DNA of 44,248 nt from a virus, in IMG/VR virus record IMGVR_UViG_3300042691_047711, positions 1-44,248 of that record; one strand, written 5' to 3'. The notes beneath the pieces were generated by a model that was given only the letters and a program-made list of their open reading frames with translations, did not search any database and was not told the origin of the DNA. A program made the translations under genes and the position numbers. This document shows, in pieces, positions 22,788 to 31,634 of the stretch (positions are counted from its first letter, which is position 1; each line of letters opens with the position of its first letter).

Positions 22788-24347
22788 ATGAGGTTTAATG
22801 ACCTGGAGGAGATTGATAAAGAATACATCGGTAAAACATATTTAGACAAGGACATCAAGTGGCGAGTCAGGATGATTTCTCTCACTGACAAGTTTGGTGT
22901 TACTCAACGTACCATTGAAAGATGGGTAAGCAGAATGGGACTCACCTCAAAGCAGGCAGAGGAGCCAGAACAGTTTAAGATCGCTCAAGCTAGAGAACAC
23001 AATAAAAAGGCTAAGCGATTCATCATTACTTGGGCACAAAACAACACGCAAGTTCACGAAGATTTCTTAAGGAATATCGAGGCGTATGCTGAGTTCATAA
23101 ACGCTGATATCCACGTGATAGCAGGTAGGTACAAGAATCCGACTAGCGTTTGGACTAACGCTCAAACGATTGAGGAGAGATGGCATGAGTCGGTAGTAAA
23201 GTATTTGGATGCGAATCGACATGACATTCATAAGAGAGTATCCATCATGTCAGACGTAAAGATCCAGCCGACTGCCGTAAATCCAATGACTGGACTTGAA
23301 GGAATGAGTGGCATAAACTCCTGTGTCTTTGGTTCTCCTAAGACACAGCTAGAGATGATTCCTGTACTAGAGGGTCACGAACCCAAGATGATGGTCACGA
23401 CTGGCGCATGCACAATGAAGAATTACACGGATTCTAAGTCTGGTAAGAAGGGAGAGTTTCATCACATGTTAGGTTTTGTGATAGTTGAGATAAAGGACGA
23501 GGACGCCTTCTTTATGAGACAGGTCACCGCTACCGATTGCGGCTCATTCACAGATCTATTTTATAGAGTTCAAGACGGGGAGGTTGAACGAACCAATAAG
23601 ATTACAGCAATCGTTTTAGGGGACCTACACTACGGTCACCATGATCATGAGGTACTTGAAAGGACTCTTGACTTCATGAATAGGATGAATCCCGATCACG
23701 TGGTTCTACATGACGTTTTTGACGGCAAGTCGATCTCTCACCACGAAGAAAAGGATCCATTCATACAGTATCAAAAGGAGATTGAGGGCACAAACTCTTT
23801 AAAGAAGGAGATTGACGATCTGCTTAAGGGACTTTCTGACTTTGAGGAATACAACACGGTGATAGTTCGTAGCAATCACGATGATTTTGTGGATCGTTGG
23901 CTAAAGAACACGGACTGGCGAAAGACCGTGACTCCAAAGAACTCGTTAGAATACATGCAATTCTCAGCAGCCATCTTAAAGGGAGAAGCTCCACAGGGAG
24001 TCATTCCTTGGGTGATCAAGAAAAGGTATCCTCATTTCATTACATTGGGAAGAAGCGATAGCTACATAGTAAAAGGTTGGGAACTAGGTCAGCATGGAGA
24101 CGTGGGTTCAGGAGGAAGCCGAGGCTCGCTACAACAGTTTAGAAGGTTAAATACAAAGATCATAGTCGGTCACTACCACTCACCTGGAAGAAAGGATGGT
24201 GCGCTTGCGGTGGGAACCTCGACCGAACTTAGAGTAGGATATAACATAGGACCCAGCTCTTGGCTACAGTCTCACGTGATAATCCACGAGGATGGGAAGG
24301 CACAGCACCTTCACTTCATTAAAGGAGAATACACGACCCTAAAATAA
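22788..24347 (+). CDS. HTH plus calcineurin-like phosphoesterase (T5 A1-like?)
   Basis: 519 residues. The N-terminus (about 25-50, TDKFGVTQRTIERWVSRMG) is a helix-turn-helix. After a middle domain that includes a Cys/Gly-rich part comes a metallophosphoesterase: GDLHYGHHD (motif G-D-x-H), HDVFDGKS, R-S-N-H-D for the usual G-N-H-D, and GHYHSPG near the end. Such enzymes are metal-dependent phosphodiesterases or nucleases. Overall layout recalls the T5 DNA-transfer protein A1 family, but I cannot confirm it. A possible role is host DNA degradation or takeover. Confidence 0.65.
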   Translation: MRFNDLEEIDKEYIGKTYLDKDIKWRVRMISLTDKFGVTQRTIERWVSRMGLTSKQAEEPEQFKIAQAREHNKKAKRFIITWAQNNTQVHEDFLRNIEAYAEFINADIHVIAGRYKNPTSVWTNAQTIEERWHESVVKYLDANRHDIHKRVSIMSDVKIQPTAVNPMTGLEGMSGINSCVFGSPKTQLEMIPVLEGHEPKMMVTTGACTMKNYTDSKSGKKGEFHHMLGFVIVEIKDEDAFFMRQVTATDCGSFTDLFYRVQDGEVERTNKITAIVLGDLHYGHHDHEVLERTLDFMNRMNPDHVVLHDVFDGKSISHHEEKDPFIQYQKEIEGTNSLKKEIDDLLKGLSDFEEYNTVIVRSNHDDFVDRWLKNTDWRKTVTPKNSLEYMQFSAAILKGEAPQGVIPWVIKKRYPHFITLGRSDSYIVKGWELGQHGDVGSGGSRGSLQQFRRLNTKIIVGHYHSPGRKDGALAVGTSTELRVGYNIGPSSWLQSHVIIHEDGKAQHLHFIKGEYTTLK

Positions 24348-24357
24348 CAAAAAAGGA

Positions 24358-24552
24358 ATGGCAAAGAAGAAACACTCATCCTGGAAAAATTACGAGGACT
24401 ATCGTAAGGGCAAGGCTTCTCTAGAGAACGCTGTGATGCAGCACCCTGAAGAGGGAAACTCAGGCAAGTCAGTGTATGACTTTATGAAGGGAGAGATCAA
24501 GAGAAACCTATGGGTGATTCCCTATGACAAGTTTAAAAAGAAAGATAAATAA
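24358..24552 (+). CDS. Small basic hypothetical protein
   Basis: 64 residues, not recognised. Lys-rich at both ends with a short acidic middle. An AAGGA Shine-Dalgarno-like site lies just before the ATG, 10 nt after the phosphoesterase stop. Its last codons GAT-AAA-TAA form the next late promoter. Likely co-transcribed with the phosphoesterase. Confidence 0.55.
   Translation: MAKKKHSSWKNYEDYRKGKASLENAVMQHPEEGNSGKSVYDFMKGEIKRNLWVIPYDKFKKKDK
24544..24552 (+). promoter_or_regulatory. Late promoter embedded in Asp-Lys-stop
   Basis: GATAAATAA covers the final Asp, Lys and stop codons of the 64-residue gene; predicted +1 near 24557, 13 nt before ATG 24570. Confidence 0.65.
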
Positions 24553-24569
24553 TAAAAACCTAGAGAAGA

Positions 24570-26522
24570 ATGAGTTTCGGAGAATACTTACGACAATGGA
24601 TGAGCTTTCAAGGACCCATCTTTGAAGCAGAAGGAGAGGATTCATCAGAGGAGGAAGGCTCAGGCTCCAAGTTCGAAGAGATTCGTGAACTAATCGCGAC
24701 CGGAATTGGCGGAGACCCAAAGGACGATATCGCTAGGGTCACGTCTTTCGATTCTCTAGAGAAAACATTAGACCTGCTTGACATAGAGCTCTTAGATAGG
24801 ATACAGACTGAACCAGAACTACAAAAGATCCTAATGATGCTGACCCTTCCTGATAAGATAGGAATGGTTGAGGAGTTCATAAAGAGATCTAAGCAGAACA
24901 TGGTTGAGATAGGTAAGGAGAAAAAATCAATAAAGCCGGAGAACACCTTTAAAAAGTTCTTTGCGCTTAAGACCAGAGAAGCTGCGATCTCTAGCATGGT
25001 CTATAAGATCTACAAGATATTTTATTATGCCGACCAGACTGAGCAGTACGATAGTGAGACCTCTCTAATGCTCTACTTTAAGGAGAACGATGTTGAATTA
25101 AAATTCTCACAACGAGAAGGGACTCCTTTCTTCAAGATAAAGCTCGTGGGAGGAGTGCATAATGCGGTGAAATCTGACGAGTTCATAGTGGTGGGCCAAG
25201 ACGGTACTGAGCAGACATTGAAAAAATCGATGTTCAAGAGCATAGTCAAATCCAATCCAGAGGCGGTAGAAACTGCAAAGAAAGCAGTGAGTGCATCCAA
25301 CAAGAAAAAGGTGAATAAGGTTCTCACAAAGACTGGAGAACTCATAGCAGAGGAGATCGCAGACTCCATAAAAGACGATGAAGAAAGAATAAATGCGATA
25401 CCTGAGACTCCAGAAGGAACATATCAGCTAAATATCGATTGGAAACCGCTGATCGATGCATTAGGATATCAGTCGGTTCACGGAAAGACCGTTCAAAAGA
25501 AGGAAGAAAAGCTAGAAAAGGTAGAAAAGCCCAGTCTTAGACGTAAGAACATCATAAAGAACAACCTGATCTCGGCCCTTAACATGGCACTACTTCCGCC
25601 GATCGTGAACGGAGAAGTTTCTTCCCCTGGTGGAGACTATTACAAGCTTTTCAAGAAGCTTAGGGAAAAGAACTCTGCCTGGATGGAAAATGCAATCTCT
25701 AGCGAGTTCGCAAGCATGCAGAGAGCTAGCCAGTTTAGTGCGGCAGCCGGTCAGGCTGAGAGCTCCTTAGAGGAGGATCAATTGGCATATCTATCCTTAA
25801 GCAAGGAGTGGATCATAAAGTACATCAAGAGCGAGGAGGACGGCGAGCTTTCAGATAAGGACAGAACGTCTGCCATCACTAAGGTGGAAAACATTGCAGC
25901 TGAAAAACAGAAACAGATAAAGAACAACTATCTCTCTAGAGACTTTAACATGGGTAACTTTAAGGGAATCCAGTTGAAACCTGACCTAAAGCTTCCCCTA
26001 TACGTTAGAGTAAAGCTAGCAGTGAGTGAGGCAGACCGAATAGCAGAAAGCCCTCTCAAGAACCTGCTCAAAGGGCTTGGCCAGATACTCGCTGGACTCT
26101 TTTCTTCCATACCTGATACCGGAAACGCTGCGATCGCTGCCAAGAATGCCGCTCAAAATAGAGCGATATTTAATGGAATCACCAGTATAATAAAGGGAGG
26201 AGTCTTTGCAGTCGGAGGCAAGCAAGCCGGTCGAGACTTTGAAAAGGGTCTTACTAAGGCAACAGCTAAAGCTAGGCTTGATGTCGTCGGTCTGACTCCT
26301 TACAAAAAGGATGAAGGTCCAAAGTTCTTCAAGTCAGCTGAGATGAAGGAGAGCGAGGGAGCCGCTCCGGGTGCAAGCTTTCAGACTCCCGACACAATGG
26401 TAGACTCTAACATGGATACCTTTGCTCTTGCAGGTCCAGGAAGAAAGATTAAGGGCAAGAAGAAGAAATCTATGATCAAGAAGATCTCTAACTTCAACGA
26501 TTTTTTGAAAAACCGTGACTGA
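24570..26522 (+). CDS. Large tagged protein, possible ejected or core protein
   Basis: 650 residues, no enzyme motif. The N-terminus (MSFGEYLRQWMSF then GPIFEAEGED, about 1-25) holds an extended tag followed by an acidic Ser/Glu/Gly linker. Long helical regions rich in Lys and Glu follow. A hydrophobic, Ala/Gly-rich section (about 500-545, KNLLKGLGQILAGLFSSIP and FNGITSIIKGGVFAVGG) could interact with membrane. The C-terminus ends SMIKKISNFNDFLKNRD, a second tag-like motif. Late promoter immediately upstream. Size, tags and amphipathic segments suggest an internal head protein delivered with DNA; this is inference. Confidence 0.65.
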   Translation: MSFGEYLRQWMSFQGPIFEAEGEDSSEEEGSGSKFEEIRELIATGIGGDPKDDIARVTSFDSLEKTLDLLDIELLDRIQTEPELQKILMMLTLPDKIGMVEEFIKRSKQNMVEIGKEKKSIKPENTFKKFFALKTREAAISSMVYKIYKIFYYADQTEQYDSETSLMLYFKENDVELKFSQREGTPFFKIKLVGGVHNAVKSDEFIVVGQDGTEQTLKKSMFKSIVKSNPEAVETAKKAVSASNKKKVNKVLTKTGELIAEEIADSIKDDEERINAIPETPEGTYQLNIDWKPLIDALGYQSVHGKTVQKKEEKLEKVEKPSLRRKNIIKNNLISALNMALLPPIVNGEVSSPGGDYYKLFKKLREKNSAWMENAISSEFASMQRASQFSAAAGQAESSLEEDQLAYLSLSKEWIIKYIKSEEDGELSDKDRTSAITKVENIAAEKQKQIKNNYLSRDFNMGNFKGIQLKPDLKLPLYVRVKLAVSEADRIAESPLKNLLKGLGQILAGLFSSIPDTGNAAIAAKNAAQNRAIFNGITSIIKGGVFAVGGKQAGRDFEKGLTKATAKARLDVVGLTPYKKDEGPKFFKSAEMKESEGAAPGASFQTPDTMVDSNMDTFALAGPGRKIKGKKKKSMIKKISNFNDFLKNRD

Positions 26523-26542
26523 TCGCTCAGTCAGGTATCAGT

Positions 26543-26550
26543 TATAAATA
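26543..26550 (+). promoter_or_regulatory. Consensus T4 late promoter TATAAATA
   Basis: TATAAATA is the exact T4 late consensus. Predicted +1 is near 26556, 11 nt before ATG 26567, with AAAGGAAAG as a ribosome binding site. It drives the baseplate module. A 6-bp hairpin (26516-26533) without a T-run lies just upstream. Confidence 0.8.
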
Positions 26551-26566
26551 ATAAAAAGGAAAGCGC

Positions 26567-28444
26567 ATGTCCATTTGGCCAAACCAGGGAGATAACTTGA
26601 ACATTCTCCAAAACGTGGATCCCACTGAGGCTCAGGCTAGGGGAATACTTGGAGTCACAGACTCTGCAGTATCTGACAACACGTCTACCTACGTAAACGG
26701 TAACTATCTTGGAGCAGTAGACGGTCCGTCAGGAACTGCCGTTCCTGCACTAGGCAGTGACTCTCTATTCAATCCTTTTTACGTATTTAGGTATGCTAGG
26801 TTCGCTAAGGGAGTGACCGAGACTTCTGCTGGAACATACGATATTTCTAAACACAGACTCGTATATCAGAATACCATACTAGGTAGGGATACTCTACATG
26901 AGGAGAGAAGAAAGACTATTGAGAATCCTACAGCATCCGTCCTAATAAAATGGGCACAAGATCACGGTAGCGATCAGGATGGTCCGCTATTTCCTTATCC
27001 ATATCAATACAACGATTTTCTCTGGTGCAAGTGGTACGGCAGGATTCCAAACAATCGTTTGCTTACCCTTAGACGCTATCCAATCCCAGTTGAGGATAAC
27101 TTGAGAGTGGCTCAAAAAAACCTACCGTTGGTACCTATCGCACAGGCAGTCACCTGGTGGGGAGGAGAGACCTCTAATTCCCTAGCTAATGTGCTTGGAA
27201 TTACCTATGGATTCAACTGGAATAAGACGGCAACTGCGGAAGTGCAGGAGGTACAGGGAAACGAAGTAGATTCGTCAGCGATATTAGATGCGTTAGGACT
27301 AGATAAAAGTAGCACAACACTTAGGGGAGCTCTACAGGCAGTCTTCTTCAACAATCCCAATAACCCGCACCAAGCCAGCGGTTACGATAAGACTCTACAG
27401 GATTTCACTGCTGAAAACTGGAAGAGTGGCGCATATTGGAATCGTGTATTGGGACCAATCAACGTCATCGATAAGACGTATATTAGAAATCGAGGATTCA
27501 CCTTTACTCACCAGATAACCCTGAACTTTGAGTACACCATGAGATCCTATGGTAACATCAATCCAAAGGTAGCAATGATGGACCTTTTGAGCAACTTTCT
27601 AGCCCTTACATACAACAAGGCCCTGTTTTGGGGAGGATCGTATCGTTACTGGCAGAAGACCGGTTACATTGCCCTTGGACTCAATAATGAAAAGATGGAG
27701 TCAGGGGATTACATAGGAGGAGCAAAGGACCTCTTGACTCAACTTGGAGGAATGACTATTGAAAAGGCTGAGGAACTTAAGAAGTTTGTGGACAGCATCG
27801 CCACACAATTCGCATCAGCAACTGACCAGGAAGCTGTGACCAAGCAGATAACTGAGCTTGCTGCGAACAATCCAGTCCTTCAACAGATCGTGGCTGCTAG
27901 ACTAGGACCGCTGATGCAAAAGCCTCTAATATTGAGAGCTTTACTTGACGGTAGAGCAGTCGGTGAATGGCACCTAACTGTAGGAAATCCCATGGATCCC
28001 GTCGCAGTAATAGGTAACCTGTGTCTAGACAAGACTACCTTGTCCTTTACTGAAGAGCTAGGAGACAGTGACTTTCCGGTCGGCATGAAGTTTACGGTGA
28101 TTCTGGAACCAGGTAGGCCTAGAGCAAAACAGGACATCGAATCCATGTTTAACTCTGGAGCCGGCGACATGGGAATCACTGCGTTACAACAACCTGCTAG
28201 TGCATTCAACTCATATGGAGAATACAATAGTATTAGGCTCTCAAATGCTCTAGACACGGCAATCGATGCTGGGGTTCAGGCTAGAAGAGACATGCAAGCA
28301 TCAGCAGGTAGCATACAGGAGAGCGCAGCTCCTACTGAGTTGACTGAATACTTTAAGAGAAGCGTCACTAGAGCGTATGGAGAAAGCTTTGGAAACTCTC
28401 CGATACTTCCTAGTTACTTCCAAGAACTAAAAACTAAGGATTAA
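26567..28444 (+). CDS. Baseplate/tail structural protein
   Basis: 625 residues, first gene of the baseplate run. No enzymatic motif. It is rich in aromatic residues and Asn, with long beta-type stretches. The segment GEWHLTVGNPMDP...IGNLCLD...SFTEELGDSDFP near residue 470 resembles structural proteins of large T4-like phages, as far as I can recall them. The C-terminal 90 residues are helical and variable. The next gene starts 1 nt after the stop. Likely part of the baseplate or tail tube start; the precise T4 equivalent is not clear. Confidence 0.6.
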   Translation: MSIWPNQGDNLNILQNVDPTEAQARGILGVTDSAVSDNTSTYVNGNYLGAVDGPSGTAVPALGSDSLFNPFYVFRYARFAKGVTETSAGTYDISKHRLVYQNTILGRDTLHEERRKTIENPTASVLIKWAQDHGSDQDGPLFPYPYQYNDFLWCKWYGRIPNNRLLTLRRYPIPVEDNLRVAQKNLPLVPIAQAVTWWGGETSNSLANVLGITYGFNWNKTATAEVQEVQGNEVDSSAILDALGLDKSSTTLRGALQAVFFNNPNNPHQASGYDKTLQDFTAENWKSGAYWNRVLGPINVIDKTYIRNRGFTFTHQITLNFEYTMRSYGNINPKVAMMDLLSNFLALTYNKALFWGGSYRYWQKTGYIALGLNNEKMESGDYIGGAKDLLTQLGGMTIEKAEELKKFVDSIATQFASATDQEAVTKQITELAANNPVLQQIVAARLGPLMQKPLILRALLDGRAVGEWHLTVGNPMDPVAVIGNLCLDKTTLSFTEELGDSDFPVGMKFTVILEPGRPRAKQDIESMFNSGAGDMGITALQQPASAFNSYGEYNSIRLSNALDTAIDAGVQARRDMQASAGSIQESAAPTELTEYFKRSVTRAYGESFGNSPILPSYFQELKTKD

Positions 28445-28445
28445 G

Positions 28446-29030
28446 ATGTTAATTAGTAGATTATTAAGAACTAAAAAGTTTGAGACGCTAGAGAGCGGAG
28501 AACGTAAAGTTGATCTAGTGAGCGCTACGTATAAGTTCGACGAGACTGGCACCGGCTATGGAAACGTCTTTGTGAGCGAGTTTGAGATAATGAGACCTGA
28601 CATCATGTCAATGAGAGTCTATTCAGACTACGAGCTTTGGGACGTGATATTAAAATACAACGGTGTCTCAAATCCGTTTTCGTTAAACGTTGGTGAGATC
28701 ATACTAGTACCCACTCTGAGTAAGACCAGACAAATGATCGTCGCACCCAAAGTGGTGCCAGAAAAGGGTACTGAACCTCAAAAGAAGAATGAGGAAAGGC
28801 TCATGAATCCTAAATCGAACAAGGATAAGAAGAGACTTGAATCAATAAGAACTAAAGTATCAGAAGTAGTGCCTCCTAACGTGAATTTGACGGGGGCACA
28901 AAACGTTAGAGTGGTGGACGGTAAGACGATATTCGGACCGGACATGACTCAGGGAGCGACCTCAACACAGAGCACAACTATCACTAGAAACAGGATACAG
29001 GACCAGTTAAGAAATAACGGAAATATCTAA
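28446..29030 (+). CDS. 53: Baseplate wedge protein with LysM-like domain (gp53-like)
   Basis: 194 residues, T4 gp53 is 196. A LysM-like core spans about 50-95: RPDIMSMRVYSDYELWDVILKYN, then N-P-F-S-L-N-V-G-E-I-I-L-V-P. T4 gp53 has the same LysM-type fold and locks wedges into the baseplate ring. The C-terminal half is Lys-rich, then Thr/Gln/Asn-rich and probably extended. It lies between two structural genes with gaps of 1-2 nt. Confidence 0.7.
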   Translation: MLISRLLRTKKFETLESGERKVDLVSATYKFDETGTGYGNVFVSEFEIMRPDIMSMRVYSDYELWDVILKYNGVSNPFSLNVGEIILVPTLSKTRQMIVAPKVVPEKGTEPQKKNEERLMNPKSNKDKKRLESIRTKVSEVVPPNVNLTGAQNVRVVDGKTIFGPDMTQGATSTQSTTITRNRIQDQLRNNGNI

Positions 29031-29032
29031 GG

Positions 29033-30526
29033 ATGGCATTTAAACAGACCCTAAAGACTACCATACAGCCATCGATAAAGATGGTGGACCTCTTTGATCT
29101 AGACACGTCAAAGGACAGCACGACCGGGTCCATTACTAAAGACTCAAAGTCCTTTCCAGACAACGCACAAAAGGCTGGGTCCACGACTCCTTTCGTAAAG
29201 ATCGGAGGACAGATAGTCACGAATATCTTAAAGCTAACCATTGATGAGACCGGATTCTTACCTAAAATGATGATGGTATTCGTAGACTCATCAGGTGAAT
29301 TTGCTGGAAATCACTATCCCAAGACTCACCTGTTAGCAAGTCTCTACATAAAATCGCCGAGTGATAAATTAAAACCAGTAAGGGCTGACTTTATGATAAC
29401 TAGCATGAAGTCAATGACTGAACCTAATCCTGGAGACAAAATAGAATTGACGAAGAACACGACTTACGTTGTTAGCGGAGAGTTATTCATTCCTAGGCTA
29501 CATAACAACGTGTCTAGAAGCTATCCCAATGTGACTTCTAAGGAGGCGCTTCAACAGGTGTGCACTGAATTGGGTTTGGGTTTCTTTGAAAACGATTACA
29601 CTCCTAACGATGCCATGACCTGGATAAACTTTAGCACAAGTCCTCTTAATTTTGTGAAGCACATTTCAGAGCACGCGTATCAGGACGATGATTCTTTCTT
29701 TACATCATTCATAAGTAAGGAGCTGATGTTGTCCTTGATTGAGGTCAACGCTCAGGTGATTCCTGATGAGTCTGATCTGACCTTTATGTCATCCGTCGAT
29801 TCGCTACTTGCGGACTCTGACCAGACTCAAAAGAATTCTCAGGCCAAGGCTGAAGTCAATGAGCAGACCGTGATAAACTTTTTAACTACCCTACCTGGAT
29901 ACAAGGAAAAGAGTAATTACATCTATGAGGCAAGTCTTGTCTCAGACCAAGGAAACGTCTTAAGGTCTGCCGGGTACAAGAAAAAGATCTATTATTATGA
30001 TCACTTTGAGCCCGATGAGGCCAAGAAAAAGAAGGAATTTTTCACAGTTCCACTAAGCTCGCCTGGAGCAGCAGATCAGGTTGCGTTAGTTCCTCAAAAC
30101 GAGGGGATGACTGAGATAGGTCACAAGAAGTGGATGAATATCAATTACGGAAACACTCACGAACACTGGAACGCAGCTAGGGTATTCAACTTTCACAACA
30201 TGTTAGAACTAGAAAAGCTACAACTTAGAGTAAAGCTAAAGGGCATAAACTTCAATGTAGTTCGAGGATCCTCCATTCCAATAGTGATCACCATGAAAAT
30301 GGCAGAAAAGTTAAGAAAGGAAGCCAACCTGGAGGAGAAGGACGAGAATGCGCTAAACCGTGAGTCGGTTTCAGACGCAATAGACTCTCAATTGAGCGGA
30401 AAATATTACGTGAAGGGAGCTAAGTATCACTTTGACTCCAAAGAAAAAATGTTCTTCACTACTGAGCTGATCTTAGCGAAGAGAGAATGGACACCATCAA
30501 AAACAATCACCACCCTAAATGCATAA
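29033..30526 (+). CDS. Baseplate hub protein (gp27/gpD-like)
   Basis: 497 residues. The middle has the pattern of phage hub proteins: a beta-domain, then SYPNVTSKEALQQVCTELGL, TWINFSTSPLNFVKHISEHAY, and a second beta-domain late in the protein (HDVY-free; FNVVRGSSIPIVI). T4 gp27 and P2 gpD form a trimeric hub holding the spike. An adjacent spike gene two positions downstream supports this. The N-terminal 60 residues are Thr/Ser/Asp-rich and may be flexible. It overlaps the next gene by 8 nt. Family assignment is by layout and context. Confidence 0.6.
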   Translation: MAFKQTLKTTIQPSIKMVDLFDLDTSKDSTTGSITKDSKSFPDNAQKAGSTTPFVKIGGQIVTNILKLTIDETGFLPKMMMVFVDSSGEFAGNHYPKTHLLASLYIKSPSDKLKPVRADFMITSMKSMTEPNPGDKIELTKNTTYVVSGELFIPRLHNNVSRSYPNVTSKEALQQVCTELGLGFFENDYTPNDAMTWINFSTSPLNFVKHISEHAYQDDDSFFTSFISKELMLSLIEVNAQVIPDESDLTFMSSVDSLLADSDQTQKNSQAKAEVNEQTVINFLTTLPGYKEKSNYIYEASLVSDQGNVLRSAGYKKKIYYYDHFEPDEAKKKKEFFTVPLSSPGAADQVALVPQNEGMTEIGHKKWMNINYGNTHEHWNAARVFNFHNMLELEKLQLRVKLKGINFNVVRGSSIPIVITMKMAEKLRKEANLEEKDENALNRESVSDAIDSQLSGKYYVKGAKYHFDSKEKMFFTTELILAKREWTPSKTITTLNA

Positions 30527-31598
30527 CTTTTACGGAATACAGAACAAGGTAAACACCTTTAGAAAGGGTCTCATGTTTGATCGATATGACGAGCCGACCT
30601 TTTTGACATTTTCACTGGACTTTAGGTTTGAGGAGACCTCTCCGTTTGGAGACATCCTGTGGACTAGTCCACTCTTTGCCAAGCCTGAGGCATCAAACAG
30701 CGCACAGAGATACTTTGGATCAGTCGGGCATAAGGACAAGGAAGCACAGATAAAGATTTTCAAGGAGATACTTGAATACATCACATTCAACGCTCCATGG
30801 TACTTTCAATCCATTACTGGGCTTGACGCCATGTGGACTAAGGGAACTGATATCGTGAAAGGAGAAAAGTCAGCAACAGTCAGTATAACTACACTAGAAG
30901 CACTAGATTTAAGAATCACTGAGCTTGCAAATCTCTATAGGGGAGCAATCTTTGATAAGACTCACCTTAAGGAGAGACTTCCTGATAACTTACAATGGTT
31001 TGCGATGGACATCTATGTAGCTGAGGCAAGGAACATTCGTTATACTCTCGGAGGAAACACCGGTGCTCTAGCAAATACCTTTGGCATCAACACTGCTGGA
31101 ATCAACACGGTTGCGACACAGTTAGCAAACGCAGGAAGCGCTTTTTCCAGTGAACTAGATATCGCTAGCGCGCTAAAACAGTTCGGATACGTAAAATTTA
31201 AGTGCAGACAGTGCACCTTCGATTTCAGCAAAAGCTTTGCTGGAGGTAATTCTATTGGAGTGAGCCCATCAAAGGAACCGGCAGCCAATCAGTTTAGCAT
31301 AAACATAGGTTTCTTTGAGGAGGAGAGCGAGTATCAAGACGGAACCAAGTTGGTGGATGATCCATCGATCTCAGACGTAAACAATCCTTGGAGCACCAGG
31401 AACGCCAATGCTCAAGGAGCTAACTTCTTGAACAGTGCAAGCAACTTGCCTCTAGTTGGAGATTCGATCAGCAATGCTGCAGGTCAGGTCCAGGCTTCTC
31501 TACAATCCATAGGTGGACTGATCAATCCTAGCCTAGCCGCGGCAACTCAGTTCATCAATCCTTCAGTAAAAGACTTAGGAAACATATATGGACAATAA
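30519..31598 (+). CDS. Baseplate/tail structural protein
   Basis: 359 residues, not assigned to a T4 gene. An N-terminal beta section (PTFLTFSLDFRF), helices (QIKIFKEILEYI, LRITELANLYRGAIFDK), LPDNLQWFAMDIYVAE and a Cys pair (C-R-Q-C, about 228-231) are visible. The last 80 residues are Ala/Asn/Ser-rich, low complexity. Position between hub and spike genes and the 8-nt overlap with the hub gene indicate a baseplate role, perhaps a tube-initiation protein. Confidence 0.55.
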   Translation: MHNFYGIQNKVNTFRKGLMFDRYDEPTFLTFSLDFRFEETSPFGDILWTSPLFAKPEASNSAQRYFGSVGHKDKEAQIKIFKEILEYITFNAPWYFQSITGLDAMWTKGTDIVKGEKSATVSITTLEALDLRITELANLYRGAIFDKTHLKERLPDNLQWFAMDIYVAEARNIRYTLGGNTGALANTFGINTAGINTVATQLANAGSAFSSELDIASALKQFGYVKFKCRQCTFDFSKSFAGGNSIGVSPSKEPAANQFSINIGFFEEESEYQDGTKLVDDPSISDVNNPWSTRNANAQGANFLNSASNLPLVGDSISNAAGQVQASLQSIGGLINPSLAAATQFINPSVKDLGNIYGQ

Positions 31599-31634
31599 TT
31601 AAAACCTGGAAAAGAAGAAAGATATAATCTAAAG

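Noticed and set aside
26516-26533. Hairpin TGACTG/CAGTCA at the end of the 24570 gene, considered as terminator
   Set aside because: The stem is 6 bp with no following T-run, and a late promoter follows immediately. At most it is a weak structure.
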